DNA from: Rutpela maculata
Taxonomy: Eukaryota > Arthropoda > Insecta > Coleoptera > Cerambycidae
DNA length: 64,000 nucleotides
Assembly: GCA_936432065.2 (NCBI GenBank)
Contig: OW386287.2
Location: 92,609,688-92,673,687 of the forward strand
Direction of reading: 5' to 3'
A program made the position numbers and the translations under genes. How positions within the stretch are numbered: position 1 is the first letter of the stretch; every line of letters begins with the position of its first letter. This document shows positions 47,530 to 59,663 of the stretch, in pieces. Below the pieces are notes generated by a model, which saw only the letters and a list, made by a program, of their open reading frames with translations, was not told where the DNA came from and searched no databases.

Positions 47530-47714
47530 TTTTTTTGAGATTTTTTCCCGAGGAAAAACGTCCAGATCCGCCCTTGAAATGCCGTTTTTTTTCTCACTTG
47601 AAACTCATTTGGAATTTGATTTTCTTTATCACTGGAATCAATATAACTGTCACTTTCACATTCATAATCCCTCGATCGAATAATATTTACAATAAATAAG
47701 TTACATACTAGCAA
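47530..47714 (-). pseudogene. Acidic coding fragment on the minus strand next to the LINE (low confidence)
   Basis: On the minus strand, ~55 residues read DYECESDSYIDSSDKENQIP and VRKKTAFQGRIW, then run into low-complexity LINE-tail sequence. The acidic, serine-rich composition differs from random AT-rich translation and resembles the N-termini of some DNA transposases. It may be the foldback element's own first exon, disrupted by the LINE at 47520. Upstream on the same strand a TATAAAAAG lies at 47934-47942. Alternative: a chance frame. Confidence 0.25.
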
Positions 47715-47933
47715 AAGGACAAATATACATATTAATATATAATTTACAACTCTGCACTACACCATAGAAACTGAGAGTCCTCGTAAGTCCGTACCTGTTT
47801 CATTCTCCCTTGGCGTAGGTAGTCAACCACACGAAAGTGATTTCTTCTCTCATTTTAATGCACGCGACATAAGACACGTAAGATGTGATGTGGTAGAAAC
47901 ATATATGGTATGCATTGTTTTCGAGCGACGCTG

Positions 47934-47942
47934 CTTTTTATA
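47934..47942 (-). promoter_or_regulatory. Possible TATA box, minus strand
   Basis: TATAAAAAG on the minus strand lies in GGGGAGTATAAAAAGCAGCG, a GC-rich context unusual here. It is ~190 bases downstream (minus sense) of a TGACGTCAC, a CRE-like word, at ~48137. It could serve the acidic frame at 47530-47714. Sequence-only inference. Confidence 0.3.
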
Positions 47943-47959
47943 CTCCCCGCTCGTCCCGG

Positions 47960-48780
47960 GGTGATTTTTATTTATCGTTTGCTAATGGGGAACTTGCCCA
48001 TTTTTTTTGTATTTCATTAAAGTGTGTGTTTATGTATAAAAACACGCCACATCGAATATCAGCTCTTAAATCGCAGTACTTACTTTGCAATAAATAATTA
48101 AAGTTGAAATCCTCGCTACTCCTCACGAAAAGCACTGTGACGTCAGATCGAGAAACTAGTCTCGCATGGGGACCCACAGATGGTGTACTTTAGCCGAGCG
48201 GTATGTCTTCACCCTAATTAATAGACTGGGTGGCGGTTGGCTTTGTGACGTCTGCATATTTAGTCTTTTACTCTTTATGTTAGAGAAAAAATAAAAAAGA
48301 TGTCGGAAAGCTCAATCAATTCTCTTTACATAAGCTATCTACAAATTTTTCGAAAAAAACAATAATTATCGAGATATTCGAGGAAATGTAGGAAATTACA
48401 GGATTTCCTATAATGTATGTAAATCTAAAAAAAATATTTTTTCTCAGAAACCTTTGTTTCGAAGGACCGAGATTAACGGAGCGTCAAAGTAGTACATGAT
48501 ATTAAGTGAACATCATATATGAGATCGATTTCAATTAATTACCGATTAATTACGGTGACAAAATGGAGAAATTTTACCGAAAAAAAAAGTCCCAAATCCC
48601 GCCCCCCTCCAATTTCTTCCTTTTTGTCGGAATTCAAAAAATTAAAAAAAGAGTTTTAGCAAATTTTATTCTATTTAAATTAGCTAGTCTTTTGGCGTAG
48701 GAGCCAGGATTAAAAAGTTGCCAACTGTAGAACCTCAAAATTTGCGATATATCTACAGCTGCGCCCCAGATTTTCGTCTG
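47960..48780. other. Foldback core, right part; no gene recognised
   Basis: It holds CTCGATCTGACGTC-like complementary sequence near 48140, a CGGTATGTC stretch and an A/T-rich segment. There is no confident frame. It ends where the ~140-bp unit array begins. Confidence 0.4.
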
Positions 48781-50562
48781 GCACTTGAAATATGGTTTGT
48801 TTATTAACATATCTTTTTAAAAAAACAAATCCCAGGCGAGTGTAAATCGTTTGAAAATGCATCGATTTTTACACGACTATTTTTTGATTTTTCGATACTT
48901 TCGCTCAACATATCTACGTCTGGGCCCAAGCTTTTTATCTGGGACTAGAAATATGGCTTATTTATTAACATATCTTTTTAAAATCCAAATGCCAGACAGG
49001 AATAAATCGTTTGAAAAATGGCATTTTTTTCGCGCTTTTCTTTTTGTCTGGCTATCCAGGGGACCCAGCCAATTCGTCTGGGAATCTTAAATTGAAACTA
49101 CTTATTGCCTAATATTAACAAAAAAACAAATGCCAGACGAATGTAAATCGTTTGATTTTCGCGGAATAGTTGACAACTTGAACAATAATTTTTTCACTGT
49201 TGGGCCCTCGGAATTTGTCTGGCGTTTGTTATATCGCGATAATTATATCTATTTACCTATATATACAATTCCCAGATAAGAACCAAATCGTTTGATTTTG
49301 ACCATTTTTTCTTACAACTTCGGATTGAAATATCGGGCCTTCCGGCCCACGGAATTTGTCTGGCGATAAGCTTCCGTCGGATGTTTTTCTTTAAAACGTA
49401 AGTCTAACTTGACGCCAGATAGGAACAAAACGTTTGAAATTGCTCATTTTCATGAAATTTTCTTTTTTGTTTTCCGCCGAGGGGCCCTGGATAACCGTTT
49501 GATAAACACGAAAATGGTTAGTACAAATCAGGCACAAAAGGCTCCCAAAAGGCCAGATAGGAACCAAACGTTCCTATCTACGGTCTATAAAGCAAGTGCT
49601 GTATACAATCCAAAAAATTTGAGCATCTACATCATGCTATATATTAATGAGAAACAGTGTTTGAAATTCCTTTTTTTCAATTACTGGCTAATTACAGTAA
49701 CAAAATGGCGACGTTGTTATTAAAAAAATGTGTAGATGCACATTGCTTTGGTCATAACTTCTTTATTTTTTATGCTACAGAAACAAATAAAAAAACAATT
49801 GAAAGCTTAATTAATAGCCTATTATTCTACCTATTAGCATCCTTGACGTAGGTATCACAGTTTCTGAGATATTTAACTCTCACTCTAAATAATTATCTTA
49901 TGAACTCTTGGATGCCAAATGTAAACTTAAATATCTCCGAAATTATTAATCCTACATCAATAAACAAAAAATATAATTAATTCCCAGTTTGTACTTTCTG
50001 TAATTGGTCTGTAACATTTTTTCGATAAAGTAATACTTTTCGAGATACTTGAGGAAAGCCATTTGGAAATACCTTTTTTTTAAGCTAAAATCGCAATTTT
50101 GAAGTCGGTATATCTTAGAAACTATCAATTTATGTGAAAAATTGCATAGAACCTTTTCTTCTTAAAATTCGATTCTACTTCAGCTCCAATAAATATATAT
50201 TTTTTAAGCGCCACCCCCTGAGAGGGGGTGGCCCCCTATAAATTAGCAAGCCCCCACACAATATAGAAACTTTTCTGTGAAGCATTTACTATTATATTGC
50301 CAAAAATTAACGAAATCCGTTCAATATGACATTATTCCGAAGTTTTGCATATTTTTTACCTCTAGGTACTATACTATGATATAAATACGAAAAAGAATAA
50401 GTTGATAAATATTAAGATAAATAGATGAATAAGCAGGTATGGTATAATAAATAAAACACAACTGGTTAATGCTTAATGTATGAATTTATGCCATATTTGT
50501 CTACACTGCCTAAAACTACAAATTCCTGAACTATTGTTCGAGGATTTTCGAAGTGGTAGTTT

Positions 50563-51416
50563 TTACCCCCCCCCCCCCCACAATTTAATTCGGTAATGAT
50601 CGTTTTGAAATATCAGGCTGCCTCTTACATTTAGAGGTATGTCGTCTAAGATATCTGGTAAATTATTCTGCAAACACTCTAAATAACTGTCTCCATTTAA
50701 ATTGTCTGGAAGATAGTACGAACCAATGAAAGCTTTGCCAATTACCGCTGCCCATACAATCACACTGAACTCGTATTGAAAAGATGTTTGTTTTTTCATG
50801 TGTGGGGTTTCTTCAGCATCAGTCCAGTAATGAAGATTGTGAAATTTGTTATTCCTTCTCGAGAGAATTTCGACTCGTCCACAAAATACTTTTAAGAAAA
50901 CGTTCATCTTCCAGATCAGCGTTTAACACAAAACGGCAAAAAGCAGTTCTCCGTATTGGGTCACCTTCTTCGAGTTCCTTAAACAGGCGTGTAGTGGAAT
51001 GTATGTTTTCCTTCAATCCTAAGAGTTGTCCGAACTTTCCATATGGGCAAATTCAGTTGACGAGCTACTTTTTGAATACTGCTGGTAGGATCTGCTTCGA
51101 AAGCCTCCAAAATTTGCTCATCTATTTCAGGACCATGTTGCACAATATGCACCCGTTGATAAAGGTTATCTGTTTCACGTATAAGTCGGTATGTGTTACA
51201 AAACACCTAGACATTGGGAATTCTTCTTGTTGGAAATCGTTCCCGATAAAAATCTTTAGCTGCTGCTGCATTTCCGTCGGCTATTCCGTACATAAAGAGA
51301 ATATCGGCATATTCGGCATTAGAAAAAGATGTCATTGTAGAAAATGTGACAATACTATGAACAATTAAATAAAGCAGCGTTTGACACAAACGTTCAAATG
51401 TGTCACTGGTATCCAA
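50563..51416 (-). pseudogene. Mariner-type transposase with DUF4817-like N-terminus, broken
   Basis: On the minus strand three shifted pieces follow each other. 51416-51207 carries SNAEYADILFMYGIADGNA and RERFPTRRIP (helix-turn-helix, DUF4817-like). 51206-50979 has NTYRLIRETDNLYQRV, an IDEQILEAFEADPTSSIQKV block and IWKVRTTLR (second helix-turn-helix). 50907-50563 has NKFHNLHYWTDAEETPHMKK, FSVIVWAAVIGKAF and YLECLQNNLPDILDDIP, ending at IFQND with the second catalytic Asp. The third catalytic residue is lost at a poly-C run (50568-50579). At least two frameshifts make it inactive. The element's outer end is probably at ~52093, and the family matches the copy at 57.8 kb. Confidence 0.8.
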
Positions 51417-52097
51417 GCAAAATAATTTTTTGCGTCTGATATCTACCCTTTGTTTATGTCATTTCTTGTTCACTGTACGTGTAAATAAGTTTGATTTTAT
51501 TGTCACAGACAGAAAATTGTACTGAAATATTAGTAAATAAAATCCCCGATTTGCGGTTGAAAGAATTTATTATGATTTTGTTTAATATTCTCAATATTCT
51601 GTCCTCATTAAAAATGTAATGTCTACAAATATGTTTCTTTTTTAGTTTAATGAACTATAATTCTATCATAACGTGATATACCATTGGAAAGGGTATGCAA
51701 TAGAGAAGTTTTTAAAACTATTTGAATCTCTTGAAGTAGTGCCGCTTTTGAGAAAAGTTTGCTTAAAATAGAAAAAAAAAATTGAACCAATGCATTTCAA
51801 CACATAAATTGTCCTACATAATTTTTATACCAATATTTCGGCATTTCTTTTTGTGCCGTTTCGACAAAGTGCATAGTAAGAATATCTAAAAAAAATATTT
51901 AGCAAAGCCGAAAGTATTTAGTATCATAAAAAATAACATGTATTAGTAACAACTCAACTATTTCACAAAAATATCTAAAAATGCCGATATTTCAAAAACG
52001 GTGAGACTTTGCATAAGGGTAAATATGGTCATTTCCAAACGTCTCCAACTATGACCTAGTGAAAACTTTCTATTGCTGTACCAAACACCCTGTATAA
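51417..52097 (-). mobile_element. 5' region and terminus of the broken mariner element
   Basis: Minus-strand reading starts ACAGGGTGTTTGGTACAGC at ~52094, nearly identical to ACAGGGTGTTTGGTAAAGC at 57163, the start of the sister copy. The region up to 51417 would be the untranslated leader. Together with 50563-51416 it forms a ~1.5 kb 3'-truncated element. Confidence 0.6.
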
Positions 52098-52146
52098 CAC
52101 ACATAGTTAAATAGTAGTATTCACACTAACCTAGGGCTTGCCGGCG

Positions 52147-52558
52147 CACAGTGGCACGAATCGTAACTTTTTCGTTCAAAATTATCTAGAGCACTTGTTT
52201 CGCAACCGATTGGGATAATTTTTTTTTTTTAATACTCGTTATTTAATTTCCAAAAAATGTAAGAGAGCCGATTTCGGCATAAACTTAAACAAAAATATTT
52301 CATATTTCATCATTTGTTAGCATTTTTATAGCCGCCAAGAAAAAAAAGTTTTTATTTGTAAGTAACATGGTGATCACAGTGTAACATGGGCATTTTGGCT
52401 AAGCTCAATAATTTTGGTTAGCATAATTAAAAAATCGTCTCTCTTACATTTTTTGGGAATGAATTAACGAGTCTCTAAAAAAAAAATTATCCCGATCGGT
52501 TGCGAAACAAGTGCTCTAGATTATTTTGAACGAAAAAATCACGATTCGTGCCACTGTG
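52147..52558. mobile_element. 412-bp inverted-repeat element with CACAGTG ends and an empty-site paralogue
   Basis: It begins CACAGTGGCACGAATCGT and the complement of its end begins CACAGTGGCACGAATCGTGA. The arms match for ~110 bases (GCACTTGTTTCGCAACCGAT in both). The 5 bases before it are CGGCG (52142-52146) and the 5 after it GGGCG (52559-52563). The paralogous segment at ~54063 reads CTTGTCGCCGGTCAG without the element. That places the insertion precisely between CTTGC and GTCAG with a 5-bp GC-rich target, as in Transib elements. The internal part has no gene. The terminal seven bases equal the canonical RSS heptamer, but I see no nonamer-like block nearby. Confidence 0.75.
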
Positions 52559-52563
52559 GGGCG

Positions 52564-52990
52564 GTCAGACTGATATGACCACGTACTACCGCGCGGCAAC
52601 TTTGTGGTGACGGACCAACATAGCAGGTTTATTTCGCCGCAGATCGCTGGCAGTAACGTTCAAAAATGCCAGAGACATAAAAGTTGATTGCTCATGTAAA
52701 AACTATGAAATACTTTATAATTTGAAGGACACAAATGTTCTTTGCGATCCATGTTGATCTCATGAACTCATAATTTTCTGTTTTTTTTCTCCTAAAATTT
52801 TTAGTAATAATAAATAAATATAGCAAACACTGTTATAAGAAAATGTTTCATAATAAATGCCACTGTCACCGTTTTAATGTGTTCGGATTCGTAGCGCCTC
52901 AGGATCGCCACCGCTCTTGCCACCCCAACCACCACATCTACCGTTTCAGTATGTGCCCCACGCCCCACTTTAAGGGGGTCATCATATATT
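52564..52990 (+). repeat. Duplicated segment, copy 1 (interrupted by the 412-bp element)
   Basis: CTACCGCGCGGCAAC, GCAGATCGCTGGCAGTAACG, TTGAAGGACACAAATGTTC and GCGATCCATGTTGATCTCAT match 54065-54570 in order. The two copies are ~1.5 kb apart, with the (TA)n run between them. A frame of ~70 residues is open in copy 2 only. Confidence 0.7.
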
Positions 52991-53174
52991 ACCAGTGATC
53001 GGAATTTGGGTTAATTTTCTCAACATTTTCACGTTGGCGACAGTAACCTTAAATATAGTCAATTACAGTCAGAGAGTTTAAAGTCACAGGAGGGAGTGTT
53101 TAGTACTGAAATCTCAGCCACACCGCCGATGACTAATTATTTTGGAATGTGGTGTACTGTATTTTAGGTTATTG

Positions 53175-54039
<865 letters not shown>

Positions 54040-54570
54040 CTAGTAGTATTCACTAACCCATGGCTTGTCGCCGGTCAGACAGAAGTGGTCAAGTTCTACC
54101 GCGCGGCAACGCTTCAGTGATGGGCAAACATAGCAGGGTATACCTATTTGGCAGCAGACCGCTGGCAGTGACGTCCAGAAATGACAGAGAAGACAACAGA
54201 AAAGTTGACTGCTTATGTAAAAACTATAAAATACTTTATAATTTGAAGGACCCAAATGTTATTTGCGATTCATGTTGATCTCATGAATCCATATTTTTCT
54301 GTTTTTTGTTTCCCCTAAAATTTTTATTAATAATTGAAAATAAATATAGCAAAATACTAACTTTCGCTTCTGCTCTTTATCTGTTAAAGTTCCGAGATGT
54401 ATTGTTTTTTCTCCCAAACACTCCACTGTTATGAGAAAATGCTTTTATAACCGATGCCACCGCCACCGCTTCAGTGTGTTTGGGTTCGTACCGTCTCACG
54501 ACCGCCCCGCAACCTCCACCGCTTAGGTCTGTGCCCCGCTTAAACGCCTGATAAATAGTTTTATATATCA
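54040..54570 (+). repeat. Duplicated segment, copy 2 (uninterrupted)
   Basis: It matches the sequence flanking the 412-bp element (52120-52146 and 52564-52990). It includes AGTAGTATTCACTAACCC, the intact CTTGTCGCCGGTCAG target, GCGCGGCAAC and TTTGAAGGACCCAAATG. It therefore provides the empty site. The 72-residue frame 54060-54278 (CLCKNYKILYNLKDPNVICD) is open, but its counterpart in copy 1 is shifted. I do not claim it as a gene. Confidence 0.7.
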
Positions 54571-55079
54571 ACCAAGCAATATAGACCAGCTACTAAGACT
54601 AGATGAATAATAATTTCATGAAGTCGAGAATGACTTAATTTAGTCTTAATAGCTGACTATGAAGTCATCAACTGCTTGAAATTATATGCTTAAGTTATAA
54701 ATTACTTTTTTTTAAATTTTCTTCAGAGTACCTTATGCGTTATTGTGCTGTTTTAAAAATTACCTAGGACTTTAATCAAAATATGTCATAAACAAATTAA
54801 GTTATTTTACAAGTCCAAAACGTATGTTTTGTTTTGCTCAGAAAAATGCGTTTAGAGTCCACAGGCTTATTGGGCTTCTTCATGGTAAAAATTTACCTAA
54901 CATTGATCATAAAAATACCTCCTAGTCATGAACTGAATAAGTATATTTAACAACACACTTGCTGTGCGTGTGAAAAATGTCGGCGTCTTTGGCGATGCGG
55001 TAAAGATCAAATACGCCGACATTTTTTGAGTACTTAGTAGATCTGAAGACAACTATAATGGGCTTATTTAGCATATTTT
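54571..55079. other. No gene recognised
   Basis: AT-rich sequence. ATGTCGGCGTCTTTGGCG at ~54976 and its near-inverse ACGCCGACATTTTTTG at ~55014 form a small imperfect hairpin. Confidence 0.45.
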
Positions 55080-56400
55080 CTTTATTAATAGTACAGGAAA
55101 ACTTTATTTTAACTCGAAAAAAAATTGTGCAGACCTTAAACTTTGGTTAGCGGTTCAAAATAGCCCAAAAAAATAGACCAAAGTTGACGAAACAAAAAAG
55201 TTTAGAAGTTTTACGGATCCGCAAGAACCTATAGGGGGGTTTTTTAATTGAAAAATCAATTTCAAGATAGTTCAAATAAAAATTGTTTCTGACAAAATTA
55301 TCTTTAATTTAGTGTTTTTAAATATAATTTTATAGCAATAATAACCGAAACACTAAAAATTTTAAGAAAAAAAGGTTATATGCAACTTTCCATATAAATT
55401 GACAGACCTAAGTTATAACCACTAAAAAATTTGGGATTTTAGCTTGAAAAAGTGGTATTTCAAATATGTTTTCACCAAATAGCTCGAAAGGCATTACATT
55501 GAGCAAAAACATGCTAGAGATAAATAAGAAAGCTACTAAATTAAAGATATTTAGTTTAAATATTAAATATCTCAGCAACTAGGCCAAAAACGGTAATAAC
55601 CAAAATGAAAAACTATTAATTAGGCTTTCAAATTATTTTTTTCCTATTTTTATAGCATAAAAAACAAAGAAGTTATGACAGAAACAATGTAATGTTCCAC
55701 ATTTAAAAAAAAAGAAAGTCGCAATTTTGTTAATACATATAAGTAGTCAGTAATTAAAAAAATATATTCCCATATACTGTTCTTCGTTAATTTATAGTGT
55801 GACCTAGATGCTCAAATTCTTTTATCGGCTTACAGTGCTTGCTTTAGAAAAAAATTGCATTTTAAATGTAAAGGGATTTTAGAAGAAAACGTAACATTCT
55901 TGTTTCTCTGCAAATAATATCTCAATAAATATTAGTTTAAGAGAAAATATGGTGGACATCAAAAATGAAGTTTATAAACTGAGAATAAACTTATTTTGTT
56001 TGTTTATTTGTGTAGGATTAATTGTTTTGGATATATTTAGTTTTATAGGTGGCATCCGATCGTTTTTAGGATGAAGTATTTAGTTTAAAATGTTGAATAT
56101 CTTAGAAACTGTGACACTTCCATCAAAAGTTTTAAGAAACAAAATTAAAGGTAATGAATCAATCTTTAAAATAATTTTTTGTTTGTTTCTATGTCACAAA
56201 AAATGAAGAACTTATGGCCGATTAAATGTGCGTTTTCACATTTTTGTTAACAAAATGTCGGCATTTTGTTATTTTAATTGCTTAACTTTTCTTTCAAAAA
56301 TACTGTTTTTCGTTAATATATAGCATCACCTAGATGCCCAATTTATTTTGCCCCTTTAAAACACTTGTTTTCAGAGCAATCAACATATTCTTAGTGTTTT
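55080..56400 (+). mobile_element. Highly diverged FB-13 copy
   Basis: AAAAAAGGTTATATGCAACTT, CATATAAATTGACAG, GGGATTTTAGCTTGAAAAAG, ATAGCTCGAAAGGCATTAC and TATCTCAGCAACTAGG follow the same order as in 13441-14060, but with many substitutions. No gene. It is clearly older than the two other copies. Confidence 0.6.
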
Positions 56401-56885
56401 TCGACGCAGAATTCATATCTAATATCGACGAATCCATATATTTATTGATTAATTCAGAAGGGCGAAAAACATCCCCTATATAAGGATGAATATAGGGAAA
56501 AATGATGCTATTGAGCTTCCATGAACAGAAATATAGTATGAGTCTATTGGCTGAATGCATGAACGAAGGTGTTGACTAGGGCTTACGCAAAGTAATTTAG
56601 ACACACTCTTAAGAAGGTGAAAACTACCCCAATATTATACAAAACTGCATAAAAGGTCCAATAACTGGCGAAAAAACTTGAACCTTCTAAGCTTTATTAA
56701 TAGGAATGAACCATAAATCTGTTATGACCTAATTCACGAAGACAATCCATTACAGGATAAGAAACTACCCTTGTCTTGAATTATGAACTGGAGTCGGGGA
56801 AAAAATAGTGAATGTGCCAGATATCGCATTTTGATTGCAGTAGGTATGAATGTGGGACGATAACTATTCATTAGAAAATGAGCAA
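56401..56885. other. No gene recognised
   Basis: AT-rich sequence with no supportable feature. Confidence 0.5.
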
Positions 56886-57160
56886 TTTTTGGGGTCACTC
56901 TTTGAGCAAAAAAAAATTCTGTACGTCGTTCTGTCTGTCGATCAGTCTGTCGGTCAGTCTGTCTGTAACTTTTTTGTGCGCACGATTACTATGGAATCGT
57001 TTAAGATATTGACTTGAAATTTGGTACACGTATGTATTTTAATGAGATCTGGAACTATATTATTTTGATCTTATTTCGTTGAAGGGTTGGGCGATAAATT
57101 GGGGTAAATGGGAGTAAATAAGCAAATCAAGCAATAAGAACCCATAAAATTGGTATTTAG
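56886..57160 (-). repeat. ACTTCCACAT-family repeat, truncated reverse copy
   Basis: It has GAGCAAAAAAAAATTCTG, a degenerate CTGT run (56934-56967), TGTGCGCACGATTACT, TTAAGATATTGACTTGAAAT and ends in ATAAAATTGGTATTTAGTAT, where the mariner element begins. The rest has been displaced by that insertion or lost. Confidence 0.7.
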
Positions 57161-57162
57161 TA

Positions 57163-59345
57163 TACAGGGTGTTTGGTAAAGCGATGCCGACCCTGAATAG
57201 GGAGGTAGAGGTCATTTGTCATCTATATGACCTATATATACCTATTTAAACAATGCTACGTTTTTCTTATATTTGTACTTATTTAAGTATTTATTTAAGT
57301 AAATTTAACTTTTGGTATTCTGAAATATTTTTTTCTATATCCGAAATACATAAACTTCCAACAAAAAAAAATAAAAGTTTCTGTAGCCTATAAAAACAGA
57401 TTACATTTATTAGAAGAAAACTGTAATGGTAATTAAAAGTGTCGATTTTCAAAGTCTTACAAATTTTTTTAAAGAAGCCATCTAGATATTATAATTACTT
57501 TTAAAACTTCTCTATTGTATCCTCTTTAAGTGTCAATATCATGCATACCAACAAGTTTTACCAGTCACTAAAAATAGACAAAAGATAGCCAAAATTTTTC
57601 ATTTAATCAAAAATTAAATATGCGCGTTCTTTCAACAAAAACAAAGTTATCGTTTCAAAAACAGCCAGAAGCAGTCATTTGTTTATTACCTAGTTATATC
57701 ACTGATAGCTGTCAACGCGCACACTCTCGTATTTCTTGTGTTTTTAACGAAGTTATGGTGTTGTGTCGTTTTGTACTGATAATTTGTTTTAAATTTCTGA
57801 CATACTGCGTAAAATTAATTTCAATGGTTACTTTTAGTAACCAAGAGTATGCTGACATACTCTTTTACTATGGCAGATGAGAATACTTACCTTTCTGCAA
57901 GATTGTATCAAGAAGGATTTCATCCACGTAGAAAGACTTCAGATCCGCGTGTATTCAACAACACTTATCGCCGAATGGCGGAAACAGGTAATTTACATCA
58001 ACATGAGCCTGCTGCAGGACCTGCACGCCATCACCTCGAGGATGACGAAAATATTCTAGCCGCATTTGCTGCAGATCCTACAAAAAGCGTTAGAAAAGTG
58101 GCTCAGCAACCTGGATTGTCAATTTGGAAGACTTGGTCAGTAATGAATACAGAAAAGAAACATCTTTGCCATTATACTTCAGTACAGGGCTTCGAAGATG
58201 GCGACCCTGTACGAAAAATAGCATTTTGTCGCTTTTTATTGAATGCTGATATTGAGGACCCCCATTACTTAAAATCTATTCTATGGACGGATGAATCAAA
58301 ATTCTCCCATGAAAGTGTAACCAATTTTCACAATCTCCAGTATTGGGCAGACAAGGACGACAATCCGCAAATGAAGAAACAAACTTCCTTTTAAAATAAG
58401 TTTAGTGTCAATGTTTGGATAGCTAATTGCTGGTCATTGGGCTTCATTACCTACCAGATAATCTGATCAGAGACGCTTACTTCGACTTCTTACAGAACGA
58501 TCTTCCTCCGCTCCTGGAAAATCTGCAAATTAACCTTCGCCACTGTATCATTTTCCAAAACGACGGATGCCCAGTTCACTACCGCTTGGTAGTCCGCCAA
58601 TCCTTAGACCGAACATATCCCGATCGGTGAATTGGGCGTAACGGACCTATTCTGTGGCCTGCAAAGTCCCCAGATTAAACGCCACTGGACTATTATGTAT
58701 GGAGTATGATAAAGGTACTTGTGTACAATGAGGAAATACAAAGCCGCGTTCAACTAGTAGCAAAAATAGAGCGAGCCGCTCTACAACTGCGACAAAAAAT
58801 AAGATTAAGACGGACCAGGAAATGCATTAGAAATAATGGAACTCATTTTGAACACCAAAAATAATAAATTTGTTCCCAAATAATAATTTTTGTTTTAAAT
58901 AAAGTTTTTTGAAATGATAGCTTTGTTTTTGTTGAAAGAACGCATATTTATTTTTTGATTAAATGAAACATGATTGCCGATTGATAGTCTTTTGTCTATT
59001 TTTAGTAACTGGTAAAAGAGTATGAACGGGTAGCAATGTAAAAAGTGCCCCCGCACCTGCCGAACTAAAATGGCTTCCATAAGATGTCTCGTATACTGAC
59101 TGTCTTGTGTACAAAGTTTTAAGCTCGTAGACTCTGCATGGGGTGAAAAAAAAATAATTTACCCCTAAATGTTTTATTTTTTTTCTCACCTCCTATTTGA
59201 CGGATCGCTTTGTAATTTGGCACAAATAATATTAGACTTAGGAGAGTTTATTTTAAAAAATATTACTCTTCTACGATGATTTTATGCATTAAAAAAAAAT
59301 TCATACATTTTTTCAATGGCCTGAAGGGTGACTACCCTGTGTGAC
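57163..59345 (+). mobile_element. Tc1/mariner-type element, near full length, decayed transposase
   Basis: It starts ACAGGGTGTTTGGTAAAGC after a TAT flank and probably ends near CTACCCTGTGTG at ~59332-59343. Subterminal inverted repeats are visible: AAATATGCGCGTTCTTTCAA then CAAAAACAAAG at ~57615 mirrors CTTTGTTTTTGTTGAAAG and AACGCATATTTA at ~58920. CACTAAAAATAGACAAAAG at ~57567 mirrors CTTTTGTCTATTTTTAGTAA at ~58989. Outside these the ends are weakly inverted. It holds the transposase at 57824-58862. It inserted in an ACTTCCACAT-family repeat. Confidence 0.65.
57824..58862 (+). pseudogene. DUF4817-type mariner transposase, DD41D spacing, inactive
   Basis: An ATG at 57824 begins VTFSNQEYADILFYYGR (DUF4817-like). 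A stop at 57880 is bypassed in the next frame, which continues ADENTYLSARLYQEGFHP, FNNTYRRMAETGN, a DDENILAAFAADPTKSVRKV block and ILWTDESKF (first catalytic Asp). It stops at 58394 after PQMKKQTSF. The following frame has YLPDNLIRDAYFDFLQNDLP and IIFQNDGCPVHY (second Asp). Then come a stop, GPILWPAKSPD, another stop and PLDYYVW with the third Asp. I count 41 codons between the second and third Asp (DD41D). The end includes ALQLRQKIRLRRTRK. Inactive as read. Confidence 0.8.
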
Positions 59346-59663
59346 ACTGTTACCATATTTTGATATAATATGTATTTAAACTATAACTATAACATATAGC
59401 AGTTATAGTTTTATTAATGCGGAGGAACAGGATAAAAATAAATAAAAATTATCTGAACTTGCAATATTACGAGTATATCATTTAATATTTAGATAGGTAA
59501 TCATATAATTCATTCAGACAAGAGTAACTGAGTGATGCAGAAATTGGATCCATATTGCGAGCAAAGGAAAAAGGAACCCGACCAGAATGGAAAGATGTCT
59601 TAAACAAAGGAGTAGGATTGAAGGCTTTGTGGTTGCAATGGGATTCACTTAGAGTATTAGACG

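Larger units (their letters stand above)
42076..49587. mobile_element. 7.5 kb foldback element with ~140-bp repeat arms
   Basis: It begins TAGACCGTGTGATAG and the complement of its end begins TAGACCGTAGATAGG. TAA flanks both sides (42073-42075, 49588-49590). The left arm (~42076-43150) and right arm (~48780-49587) are inverted arrays of units near 140 bp, each with an AAACGATTT...TCTGGC word and a CAGACAAA...GTGGGCC word. The core contains the LINE at ~43180-47520 and minus-strand sequence with promoter-like features. Tandem-repeat arms around a core recall the Foldback (FB) class of Drosophila. The 3-bp TAA flank, if a true duplication, would fit a PIF/Harbinger-type target, so classification is open. 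Confidence 0.75.
41041..50385. mobile_element. Second FB-13 copy, split by a 7.5 kb insertion
   Basis: 41041-42075 matches 13240-14289 and 49588-50385 continues with the remainder of FB-13 (14290-15060). Landmarks are GGTTTTAACTTCGGAATAAT at ~41060, TAACAAAATGGCGACC on the left, and GCAAGTGCTGTATACAATCC resuming at 49592 exactly where the left part stops. In the uninterrupted copy the join reads TTTTTTTCTAGCAAGTGCTG. The two halves therefore form one ~1.8 kb element interrupted once. Confidence 0.8.

Noticed and set aside
50784..51368. 194-residue plus-strand frame
   Set aside because: It is antisense to the mariner transposase, whose conserved blocks read on the minus strand.
54060..54278. 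72-residue frame in the duplicated segment
   Set aside because: The second copy of the segment does not keep the frame, so there is no sign of coding constraint.
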